Shown one piece after another: positions 16,103-24,045 of a stretch of DNA of 64,000 bases. The position numbers and the translations under genes are program-made. The notes beneath the pieces were generated by a model that did not search any database, was not told the origin of the DNA, and saw only the letters and a program-made list of their open reading frames with translations. Source of the DNA: an uncultured Gammaproteobacteria bacterium (GTDB taxonomy: Bacteria; Pseudomonadota; Gammaproteobacteria; Arenicellales; Poriferihabitantaceae). Numbering within the stretch: position 1 is the stretch's first letter; every line of letters begins with the position of its first letter. The stretch spans positions 113,056 through 177,055 of the forward strand of contig CAMYNW010000005.1 of NCBI GenBank assembly GCA_947259885.1, given 5' to 3'.

Positions 16103-17836
16103 CTAGTAGAAATTTCTCCTGACCTCCTTTATTAAACGCGCAATCTGCGACTTAATTTCACTCTGCTGGCGGATGAATTCTGATTCTAATTGTTTGTGCT
16201 CTAGCATCAAACTATCTATGTGCTTACGATCATCTTTTTGTTCGAATTCTTTTACGCTGCGGCTGTTATCAACTAACTGGGGTAAGGTGGTCGAAATGTG
16301 GTGAAGGGTAGCTTTCCTGATTCGTCCGCACATGTCTTCAAATTTCTGTTTCAGCGCAGCGCTCTCTACTGTTCTTAAACATCGAGACAGTTGAATCTTT
16401 ACATCCAGGTAGTGCTCGGTATCCTCAAGGGAGATCTGCTCCAGTATATCGGCGCTCATATTCTCAGCCGTTGGTGTAACAAATACTTTGTCTAGAAACT
16501 GATCCCAGCGGTCAGTAGCATCAATTAAAAGAGCGAGGTCGTTTGCATCGATGTGGTCTCTGAACAGTACCTGATGTCCGGAGCCGTGAGATTGATCCGG
16601 CGTCTCGGCAACACTATGGAGCTGGCTTAAAATGCGGTCAACAAGGTCGTCTTGATGGCGGTCTTCCAGTTCCCGTCGCCACGCCAATTTACAGTTACAA
16701 TCGATGTCGTCAAAATGGCTGGTTTTGCCGGTCGCATTGTATTCGCGCAGCGCTTGGTAGCATTTTTCATCACAGTTTGGACAGTTGTGAACATATTCTC
16801 GAGGAGGTGGATACAGTTCGAACCCTCCCGCCCGGACGTCTCCCAGAAAGTGAGTCTGACGAATAACTTCGAACAACGACCAGGTCCAGGGCGATCGGTA
16901 AAGGTTTGCTTCGTTGAGACGCGCGACGGTTGTGTTGTCCTGGACGGAGACAGGCTCAATGCTAACCGACTTCACTCCGTGCTCGAAGGCGAATTTTACC
17001 GACCGCACGCAATCGTCGATCGCTGTCTGTTCGTCTAGAAACACGGGCTTCATCAGACAGTACGCTAGCGCCTCGACCTCGAATTCACGCATTACCGTGA
17101 AAGCGTTAATGTAATCCGACAGTGTGTTTCTTTTGTTTACACAGAATAATCGAATATCGTCGTTGACGCTTTCGAAACCCACTCCGATCTGTAGTCGTTT
17201 GTTACCGACCGCCTCCCTTACTGAGGCAATTGACTTACGTGTCACAAGCTCGGGTAATGATTCGAAGATAACCATTTCGACATCTTCGTTTGACGCTACC
17301 GTTTGCAGTAATTCGTGCCGGACTGCAGTAGGTATTTCGGACGAAGACAACAGAGAACCGCCATTGTAGATGGCGACCACTTTTGTGTCGGAGTAATCAT
17401 AGCTAAAGAATGCTTCGCGAAATCCTTCGATATAGTCGGCCATCGACACGCAGTCTTGCGTGTCCATTCCGCTTACGTGTCCGCACATGAGGCAACCGCC
17501 ACCGTTAGCCCGTGCCCACGTACATCCTTTCCCACGAATATAGAAGATTCTTCGTTGGGTGCGTTCTCCATCCAACAAATGAGGTTGCACGCTGACGCCC
17601 CCTAGCGCGCTGGACTTCGTGCCCAGATCCGCCTGGTGATAAAGTTGCGATTTGGATTGTTCGTTGATCGACTTGACCAAATCCAAGGCCTCTAATCGAC
17701 GCGACTGAGTTGAGTTGTCCTTTAAATGAGCAGGGTAGACGGCACTTGGAAATTTCTTCTCACTCCAGGTCAATGTGCCCGTGGTGAGTGCGGCGGGTAT
17801 GTCGACTGGGTCCGGTGTCTTTGGTTTCTCGGGCAT
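16103..17836 (-). CDS. Radical-SAM protein (RaSEA/Elp3-like core) with an unfamiliar C-terminal domain
   Basis: A 577-residue protein. Residues 90-390 are a radical-SAM core of the COG1244/TIGR01210 type: Cys105-x9-Cys115-x2-Cys118 (GCTWARANGGGCLMCGH), an Elp3-like spacing rather than CX3CX2C. Further landmarks are AIYNGGSLL, GVGFESVND and ISIEP-like VSIEPVSV. A second Cys set (352, 355, 359, 380, 382) could bind another cluster or zinc. Known relatives work on tRNA (archaeosine, Elp3). Residues 415-577 form an extra domain, mostly helical with a charged coiled-coil end, which reappears as a separate gene at 19597. The bare core family is usually about 330-370 residues. The start ATG 17836 is followed by a Pro-rich stretch; no partner tRNA gene is adjacent. 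Confidence 0.78.
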   Translation of the reverse strand: MPEKPKTPDPVDIPAALTTGTLTWSEKKFPSAVYPAHLKDNSTQSRRLEALDLVKSINEQSKSQLYHQADLGTKSSALGGVSVQPHLLDGERTQRRIFYIRGKGCTWARANGGGCLMCGHVSGMDTQDCVSMADYIEGFREAFFSYDYSDTKVVAIYNGGSLLSSSEIPTAVRHELLQTVASNEDVEMVIFESLPELVTRKSIASVREAVGNKRLQIGVGFESVNDDIRLFCVNKRNTLSDYINAFTVMREFEVEALAYCLMKPVFLDEQTAIDDCVRSVKFAFEHGVKSVSIEPVSVQDNTTVARLNEANLYRSPWTWSLFEVIRQTHFLGDVRAGGFELYPPPREYVHNCPNCDEKCYQALREYNATGKTSHFDDIDCNCKLAWRRELEDRHQDDLVDRILSQLHSVAETPDQSHGSGHQVLFRDHIDANDLALLIDATDRWDQFLDKVFVTPTAENMSADILEQISLEDTEHYLDVKIQLSRCLRTVESAALKQKFEDMCGRIRKATLHHISTTLPQLVDNSRSVKEFEQKDDRKHIDSLMLEHKQLESEFIRQQSEIKSQIARLIKEVRRNFY

Positions 17837-18193
17837 GGTGCGTTCCTAATTTTTTTGTTTGAGCGGACATAAAAAAGCCCAATTACGCTCAACTTAATCC
17901 GGTTGACACCACTTTACTGCCACTTTTTTCTTTTTTGAGTTCCTCCAATCACACCTCCGATCACCGTCTTTATAATGTGGATTAATAAATGATCCTATCA
18001 GACTGGTTGATCGCGCTATTTCATGGTACGGAATTTTACTTGCGGACGCAACTTTCTAGTATTCAGTCCCGAAAAACCGAAAAAAGCGGGATAAACAAGG
18101 AAAATCCGGTGGAGAAATCGGAAAAGACCCATTTTCACAGACTTCTCGAATTTTGCGGTCAGAGTAAAAAATCCTTCAATCGGGCCTGACCAT
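17837..18193. other. Intergenic region without a supported gene
   Basis: A 66-codon frame (17989-18189, plus strand) is rich in Lys/Ser/Glu, lacks a Shine-Dalgarno and has no family resemblance, so I do not call it. The segment CCCGAAAAACCGAAAAAAGCGG near 18068 loosely recalls the dispersed repeat. The upstream part should hold the promoter of the radical-SAM gene. Confidence 0.5.
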
Positions 18194-19112
18194 TTAACCT
18201 TTTTCTGCTTTCAAATAGTTATCACTAGCCCGCGCCACGGCATCAAAATTCAACTCGAATCCGAGTCCGGGGCCATTTAGAACTGGCAGCTGGCCGTTCC
18301 GCAGGCTGAGGTCGGGGGATTCGATAATGTCCCATGCCAGGAGGTGGTTCATGTACTGGTTGCCGTCATTCAGATTTGCGATGGTTGCCGCCGCCTGGTT
18401 GGCGGCGCAGGTGGTGATGCCGGTCTCGTAAAGACCGTGGATGCATATATTGATGCCCGCGGTCTCGGCCACATGGGCGGTCTTGATAAACCGGCTGATA
18501 CCGCCCGTTTCATGAAGGCCTAGGACGATCAGATCGGCCGCTTTCTCGCGGCAGACGTTGAAGGCGTCCTGGGGCGTGAACACCAGTTGGTCCGCAGCAA
18601 TTCCGACCGGACTGGCAGCACGAACCTGATTGAGCGCAGACAGGCCTTCGCTGTCCGTGGGCGACGATTTCCTCTGCGGTTTCACCCTGCGGAAATCCGA
18701 AATACCGGATTTCATCGTGCGGCGCGCCGCCAAGCAGTTAATGCACGGCATGACCAGTGGCTTTACCCATCACATCCCAAAGCGCGATCTCGATGCCAGC
18801 GAACACCTGACCCGCATAGCGCGGCGAACTGCATGTTCCGAATGCTTGGAATAAAGCGTGGTAGCATTCGAGCATCAGCCTGGTGTTCTCAAACGGGCTT
18901 CTACCAATGCAGTAATTCGCAATCAGTTGCAGGTAATCCTGTATTGCGGATGCGGACGGTGTACCGATACATTCGCCATAACCGATTAGACCCTGTTCGT
19001 TATGCACTTCCACCAGGATCACCACGGCACCGTCCACCGAACCTTGAGTCCAGTGGTAGGGTGTTAAATAGGGTATTTTTAGCGGGGTTGTGCGTATTTC
19101 GGTGATCTTCAT
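18194..19112 (-). pseudogene. Broken enolase-superfamily (mandelate racemase/muconate cycloisomerase) gene
   Basis: The 5' part (from 19112) begins MKITEIRTTPLKIPYLTPYH and runs through VFAGIEIALWDVMGKATGHAVH, then hits TAA at 18740-18738. Reading on in the same frame gives LLGGAPHDEIRYFGFPQG and AEEIVAHG, which is the expected family sequence, so the TAA is a nonsense change. Near 18660 the frame shifts and sequence resumes at SALNQVRAASPVGIAADQ, VFTPQDAF and LGLHETGGI to the end (stop near 18194). About 70-100 codons are missing, covering the KxK lysine and the first metal ligands. The product cannot be active. An intact relative lies at 48369-49421. Confidence 0.85.
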
Positions 19113-19596
19113 CGGGGACTTTTAGTTGGTTTTCGGGTTAATAAATCAGTTGCTGTCAAAGGTCTGGCGATTGCCTCGCTAAGAAAAATCCTGGAAAGAT
19201 TAATTTCTTAAGTTGTTCTCGGGTTTGTCTGTCACAATTATTACCGTTAATTAGGCGTTAGTTACAAGCACCAATTAGCTCTGGCTGTTTATTTACGGTT
19301 TCGTTTTTCTACTGATTGAGCATAGTTGGAAGAAAGAAAACATGCATGGTCTCTTTTCGCGGTTTAAGACAGTTCAGCGCTCGAAAAATCAAATACAATA
19401 CGGACACGTTGGCTGGTTTTCTGTTCCCGGTGATGAGCCGGTTGCGCTTATCTGAGATCAAAGGGGCCAGTGTTGTTTAATTTGTCAAAACCAACCGGTC
19501 ATCTAAGCTATTTTTTAGTTTGTAACATTTTGTAATGATGGGGTAAATATTCGCCACTCGGCGATGTAACGAGAGTATTCTTAATGTGGTTAAGGT
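19113..19596. other. Intergenic region without a supported gene
   Basis: The gap is AT-rich. A 37-codon frame from ATG 19341 (MHGLFSRFKTVQRSKNQ) has no recognised relative. AAAGGGGCCAGTGTTGTTT near 19460 resembles AAAGGGGCCAGCTTTACTT near 47574 and could belong to a second short repeat group. I see no RNA gene. Confidence 0.4.
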
Positions 19597-20259
19597 TTGA
19601 ATAAGTCAGAGAAAGTTATGGAGGCACTATATAAAGCGGAAGTCGAGAATGGTACCGGGCATCAGGCATTGTCTAGGTATCAAATCGATATAAACCAGCT
19701 CACTCTTTTAAATGATGCTATTAACCACTGGGATCAGTTTCTAGATAAAGTCTTTATTTTTCCAACAACGGGTAAGTTGACTACCGACATATTGGACCTG
19801 AAGTCCCTTGAAGATACCGAGCACTATTTAGATGTAAAAATTCAACTCTCTCAATGTTTAAAAACACTGCAGAGCGCAGGGCTGGAGCAGAAATTTGAAG
19901 ACATATGCGGAGCAATCAGAAAAACCACCTATCATCAAATTTCAACTAACTTACCCCAGTTTGCTGATAACAGCCGCAGCTTAGTAGAACTCGCACAAAA
20001 GAATGATCGGATTATTACTGATAGTGATGATTCGAAGTCGGGCTGGATGCCGTCGCCGGACCTTGAGGTAAGTCAGGAGTACAAAGATTGTCTGGTACAA
20101 GAGCGCAGACAATTGAAATCAGACATTATCCGTCAGCGGAGCAAGGTTAAGTCACTGATTGAACGTTTAAAAAAGGAGGTTAACCGAAGTTTTTACTCTG
20201 GCCCTGGTGAGCCAATCTCGGAAGAAGCCAATACAACTAACCGGGACAGTTCTCTTTAA
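19597..20259 (+). CDS. Stand-alone paralogue of the radical-SAM C-terminal domain
   Basis: A 220-residue reading frame from TTG 19597 (an ATG at 19618 is the alternative start). Residues 21-139 align without gaps to residues 420-538 of the radical-SAM protein at 16103-17836, with about 77 of 119 identical by hand count, including WDQFLDKVF, SLEDTEHYLDVKIQLS, QKFED and DNSRS. After an insert of about 22 residues, the charged coiled-coil end (KSDIIRQRSKVKSLIERLKKEV) also matches. The final residues TNRDSSL are encoded by a dispersed repeat copy, so the natural C-terminus may have been replaced. It has no Cys cluster and no enzyme domain. A partner, competitor or assembly role with the radical-SAM protein is an inference. 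Confidence 0.72.
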   Translation: MNKSEKVMEALYKAEVENGTGHQALSRYQIDINQLTLLNDAINHWDQFLDKVFIFPTTGKLTTDILDLKSLEDTEHYLDVKIQLSQCLKTLQSAGLEQKFEDICGAIRKTTYHQISTNLPQFADNSRSLVELAQKNDRIITDSDDSKSGWMPSPDLEVSQEYKDCLVQERRQLKSDIIRQRSKVKSLIERLKKEVNRSFYSGPGEPISEEANTTNRDSSL

Positions 20260-20314
20260 GCCTTGCGACAAAGCTCTGAAAGACGAATAGTAATTAGGTT
20301 TGTTCCGAATATTG
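20237..20314 (+). repeat. Composite repeat of about 78 bp, copy A
   Basis: Starts with AACCGGGACAGTTCTCTTT, then after about 18 bases continues CTGAAAGACGAATAG and ends TTTGTTCCGAATATTG. The same order and spacing recurs at 30973-31051. It begins inside the last codons of the radical-SAM paralogue. Confidence 0.65.
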
Positions 20315-20365
20315 CTGGAGACGCTCTTTGGGTCAGAGGGACTTGGTTTCAGTCCGGGAGACTAA

Positions 20366-21175
20366 TTACTGGATAATCTGCACCGGATGAATGGGGGACA
20401 GCTTTCCGTCAGGATTCAACTTGCTCATTTCAGGAATCAACTCGGCTAATCGGTCTTTACGGTTACCTGGAGATGGGTGGGTGCTGAGAAACTGAGGTGG
20501 GCTTCCTCCAACCGATCCCATTTTTTGCCACAAAGTTACCGCTGCGCCCGGTTTAAACCCGGCGCGCACAGCCAGTTCGAGACCAATCCGGTCTGCTTCG
20601 GACTCCGCGGTTCTGCTATTGGGTAGTTCAAGAGCCAGCGTTGCTGCCAGCGCCGCGCCTGTCATTGTCGCACCGCGGTTGTCTGAGGCGATCCCGACCG
20701 CGAGCACGCCCAGGCTGCTTGCCATGGCAACCGACATCCTTTCAGCTGTATGGTTAGCCAGAGCATGGGAAATCTCATGACCCATAATCTGGGCAAACTC
20801 ATCATCAGTCAGATTTAGCTTTTCGAACAAGCCGGTGTACACTGCCATTCGACCCCCGGCCATGCACCAGGCATTGACGGTTTCAGGATCGTCGACTATG
20901 GCCACGGACCACTCCCAGTTTGCAGATCGCGGGTACTTCTTGATCGCTTCCGTCACAAGTCGACCAGTAATGTTCTGCACTCTCCCCACCGTCGCTGGAT
21001 CATTGACCAGTTTGTTTTTTGCCTCCAGGTCATTAACCGTCGTCAGATAAGCCCTTTTCGATTCGACGATGGCAGATTCTGGTGAAATCAACATTAACTG
21101 GCTACGTCCGGTGGGGCTTGTTGCGCAGGCAGACGTTAAGAAAATTAAAGCGAGCGAGAGGATTGTTCTGTTCAT
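20366..21175 (-). CDS. M48-family metalloprotease lipoprotein
   Basis: A 269-residue protein with a lipoprotein signal peptide (MNRTILSLALIFLTSAC, Cys17 as the lipidation site). The zinc site is His133-Glu134-Ile-Ser-His137 (GHEISHALANH), with the third ligand Glu in TAESEADRIGLE near 193. The size and layout match LoiP/YcaL-type periplasmic proteases that trim misfolded outer-membrane proteins. It is monocistronic. Catalytic residues are intact, so an active protease anchored to the outer membrane is likely. Confidence 0.85.
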   Translation of the reverse strand: MNRTILSLALIFLTSACATSPTGRSQLMLISPESAIVESKRAYLTTVNDLEAKNKLVNDPATVGRVQNITGRLVTEAIKKYPRSANWEWSVAIVDDPETVNAWCMAGGRMAVYTGLFEKLNLTDDEFAQIMGHEISHALANHTAERMSVAMASSLGVLAVGIASDNRGATMTGAALAATLALELPNSRTAESEADRIGLELAVRAGFKPGAAVTLWQKMGSVGGSPPQFLSTHPSPGNRKDRLAELIPEMSKLNPDGKLSPIHPVQIIQ

Positions 21176-21230
21176 GGAAAACTTATACTAGAAAAGCAGC
21201 AGCGTGTGCAAATCCCGCTGATACAGCAGA

Positions 21231-21287
21231 AAAACCGGGGTGTTTCTGGGGCCACAATAGGTAATCATATATGTCCCGGTTTCTAAC
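21231..21287. repeat. Inverted pair of dispersed repeat arms
   Basis: AAAAACCGGGGTGTTTCT on the plus strand is followed about 30 bp later by TATGTCCCGGTTTCTA, the core in reverse. Together they can form a stem (AAACCGGG/CCCGGTTT). It sits in the gap between the M48 and MFS genes, at the 3' end of the MFS gene. Confidence 0.5.
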
Positions 21288-21289
21288 TA

Positions 21290-22483
21290 TCATCTCATTC
21301 GTTTCGGGATATAACGAGTTAACACGCTGGCAGCGATCATACCCACACCGGTAACGGTAAAAACGGCGGGCAGCTGGAATACTGCCAGTACCCCGGAATA
21401 GACCCCTGGGAATGTCAGGCTTGATACAGATCGATAGCTGCCAAATACGGTGGCCATTTCTGATCGCTCGTATGGATGAACAGCGCGATAGAAGAGGGCG
21501 TTTCCAACGGAGTCACACAAGACAGCGAAAAGACCCGCACCGAGTATGATCCCAACAGCCAGACGGGGAACGCCCATAGCCAGGCTGAGCACAATAGTCA
21601 TGATGCCGGTTCCAAAATACCCGACTGCCAAGATACGACGAATACCGTGTCTTTGAATTGAGCCCCGTAGTAAAGGTGTCGTCATGACAAATGCTGTTGC
21701 CAAAGAGACTAGAGCACCGCCGGTAGTTTCGCCCAGACCTACCGTCACACAATAGATGGGTACATATATGAAATACATAGTCCACCAGCCCGAGCGCATA
21801 GCCGACAGAGCATAGACCAGCTGCAAGCGCGGCTGAATGAAGAAACGCGGCAGATACTTCATCGGGTTGGTTACTGCCGGCCGAGCACCGGTCACAGCCG
21901 GATTGTCGGTAAACCGCAGATAAAAGAAGTAGGCTGCCAGAAGGGTGACTGTAATAGCACCGAACACAAAGGGTGCAGCGGGGTTAACTGTGTTTCTCAG
22001 GTACACGCCAAGAAAAGGTCCGACACACCACGAAAAAGCCAGGAAGAACATCCTGACCGGCTCGTATCGACCAAACTCCTGACGTCGAATGTGTTCCATC
22101 ATATAGAGATTGAGCGATACATCGATACAGGATGAAGCAAAAAGGTGTAAAGCCATGCCTGCACAGAATGACCATACCTCACCATGCATGAACAAGCCCA
22201 TGGAAATAACGCCGGTTATAACTCCGATGGAAAAAGTGCCGCGCCGTGTATAGCGACTGACAATCCACGGAACCGCCAGACTCATTCCTACTCCCAATAT
22301 CCCTAGCACGAAGAAAAAGATGCTAACGTTCTGCGCGGTACCAAATCGTTCGAATGCCATCAACGGCACGACTGTGACAATAATGGAGCGGGACAGGGGC
22401 TCCAGTGTGAACAGGACGGAGAATGCAGGCATGGTCGGGCGGTTGAGTGCACCGAACAATACGAGAAGGTTGCCAGGTCGCAT
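21290..22483 (-). CDS. MFS transporter
   Basis: A 397-residue protein made of about twelve hydrophobic segments, with the first around MPAFSVLFTLEPLSRSIIVTVVPLM and a central basic loop (RFTDNPAVTGARPAVTNPMK) after six segments, the usual major-facilitator plan. A short polar loop with RYTRRGT follows the second or third helix in the position of MFS motif A. Substrate is unknown. It is alone between two gaps, with no adjoining regulator. Confidence 0.8.
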   Translation of the reverse strand: MRPGNLLVLFGALNRPTMPAFSVLFTLEPLSRSIIVTVVPLMAFERFGTAQNVSIFFFVLGILGVGMSLAVPWIVSRYTRRGTFSIGVITGVISMGLFMHGEVWSFCAGMALHLFASSCIDVSLNLYMMEHIRRQEFGRYEPVRMFFLAFSWCVGPFLGVYLRNTVNPAAPFVFGAITVTLLAAYFFYLRFTDNPAVTGARPAVTNPMKYLPRFFIQPRLQLVYALSAMRSGWWTMYFIYVPIYCVTVGLGETTGGALVSLATAFVMTTPLLRGSIQRHGIRRILAVGYFGTGIMTIVLSLAMGVPRLAVGIILGAGLFAVLCDSVGNALFYRAVHPYERSEMATVFGSYRSVSSLTFPGVYSGVLAVFQLPAVFTVTGVGMIAASVLTRYIPKRMR

Positions 22484-22892
22484 GAACTCTCCCTAATTTT
22501 CCAATCAACAATCCTACATCGGTACCTAAGCCGATCTGATGTTGCGTCGCGCCTCAGATTAGAAGCCAGGTGATTATATCTTCTACTTTGTATTCACAGA
22601 GGTACTTTTTATAGAGATATTAAAAGAACCTGATACGATAAGAAAAACCGAGACACATCTACTTATTTCTGGGAATTAGTTTCTGAGGGAAGAGATGTAG
22701 TTAAATCAACTCCGAACATCCATCCGATTGTATACCCCATATTTACTTCGTCTTTATGACTGGTTCACAATAACAATCAACTTTACAGCGCACTTTGATA
22801 AAAGGGTGATAAGTGATTAATTTATTCGGCATGATTTTGCAAGCTTTTTACCAGACGATCTTAACGTTTCCTAACCGGCCTAGATTGAATAT
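22484..22892. other. Intergenic region holding dispersed repeat copy at 22642-22668
   Basis: AT-rich divergent gap upstream of both the MFS gene and the methyltransferase-like gene, so it should contain both promoters. AGAAAAACCGAGACACATCT, followed by ACTTATTTCT at 22642-22668, is a diverged repeat copy. I recognise no RNA gene or riboswitch. Confidence 0.45.
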
Positions 22893-23834
22893 ATGAAGGA
22901 CTGCATTTCCTGGCTCGAAAAAAGACTAAGCGGTAACGGCCCGCCTGTTGTGATCGATGGGGGCATGGGGACGCAACTTGAAAAATCCGCTGTGCCCATG
23001 GATGGCAAGGTGTGGAGTGGTCGAGCAGTACTTTCTCACCCCCATGTTGTGCGGCAGGTGCACGAAGATTTTATCGCCGCGGGAGCCGAGGTCATCATCG
23101 CCAATACCTTTGCTTCTGCTCGTCATATGCTAGAGCCAGCTGGTCTTGGGAAAGAGGTAAAGATAATTAATTTGAATGCGGTCAAACTGGCACAGGAGGC
23201 CCGCGATAGCGTTGCACAGGAGCCCGTTGCCATCGCGGGTTCCATTTGCGAATGGGCGCCGACAGACGATCTTAAGTGGCATACACCCGAAGCGGTAGGT
23301 TTTTCGACCAAGGAACAAGCCGAGCTTCTCGCCGAGGCTGGCGTTGATCTGATTGCGCTTGAGATGTGTGAGCAACTCGACTTTTCAGTTGCCGCAATCG
23401 AGGCCGCCATGGATACTGGTTTGCCGATCTGGATCGGTATGAGTGCGCAGACCCACAAGGGCTGTCAATCGCTATCGGTGTTTGATTATGCACAGCTGGA
23501 TTTTGAGAGCTTAGTCAGAGGCCTGTCCGAGTTTCCGGCCATGATGATTAACGTTATGCATACACCAGTTTCAGATGTAGACAATGCCATGGGGATCGTC
23601 AAAAATTATTGGGACGGACCTATCGGAATCTATCCGGAATCCGGTTACTTTAAGATGCCAAACTGGCAATTTATTGATGTGATTGAGACTGACGAGTTCG
23701 CGAATTGCGCGAAGAAATGGATTAATAATGGCGCTCGTTTAGTTGGTGGCTGCTGCGGTCTAGGGCCAGAGCACATTGCCACGGTGCGACAAATGGTAAA
23801 TAAAATATTTGAAAACCATGACGGAAAAAGATGA
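22893..23834 (+). CDS. Homocysteine S-methyltransferase-family protein
   Basis: A 313-residue TIM barrel with VVIDGGMGTQLEKS at the start, HEDFIAAGAEVIIANTF, and the zinc-type GGCCG motif (Cys287, Cys288) followed by PEHI. The family moves methyl groups to homocysteine from S-methylmethionine or betaine. The third zinc Cys normally sits in an NCxxP block about 70 residues earlier; here the matching strand reads MMINVMHTPVSDV, with Met in place of Cys. It may use a different ligand or have changed function. It is a single gene; a link to sulfur or betaine metabolism is plausible in a DMSP-using organism but not shown. Confidence 0.75.
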   Translation: MKDCISWLEKRLSGNGPPVVIDGGMGTQLEKSAVPMDGKVWSGRAVLSHPHVVRQVHEDFIAAGAEVIIANTFASARHMLEPAGLGKEVKIINLNAVKLAQEARDSVAQEPVAIAGSICEWAPTDDLKWHTPEAVGFSTKEQAELLAEAGVDLIALEMCEQLDFSVAAIEAAMDTGLPIWIGMSAQTHKGCQSLSVFDYAQLDFESLVRGLSEFPAMMINVMHTPVSDVDNAMGIVKNYWDGPIGIYPESGYFKMPNWQFIDVIETDEFANCAKKWINNGARLVGGCCGLGPEHIATVRQMVNKIFENHDGKR

Positions 23835-23949
23835 CAGGAATCAAATTTTATGCAGATATTTATGCTGATGATTTGAATTAAAAGCTAGAATAATTAACGC
23901 GCAGGTTATTGGAAGAACGGAGTGGCTCTCCTGTTTCAAACTTAATATT

Positions 23950-24009
23950 ATGTACGTCCACGAGAGCGGTACAGCGGATACACCGACCATCTTATTTCTG
24001 CACTGTAAT
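23950..24009 (+). pseudogene. Relic 5' end of an alpha/beta-hydrolase gene
   Basis: ATG 23950 begins MYVHESGTADTPTILFLHC, which is the typical first strands of small alpha/beta hydrolases up to the oxyanion HG position (here HC). The next codons depart from the family. The frame runs on by chance into the next gene, making it look like a long N-terminal extension of that protein. Confidence 0.5.
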
Positions 24010-24045
24010 AGAGTACTGCATTACTGTGGTTTCGACCTGAAACGG

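Noticed and set aside
17989..18189. Possible 66-residue protein upstream of the radical-SAM gene
   Set aside because: No ribosome site, biased composition and no likeness to known proteins.
22484..22892. Possible SAM riboswitch before the homocysteine-methyltransferase-like gene
   Set aside because: I looked for conserved stems of a riboswitch and saw none; only AT-rich sequence and a repeat copy.
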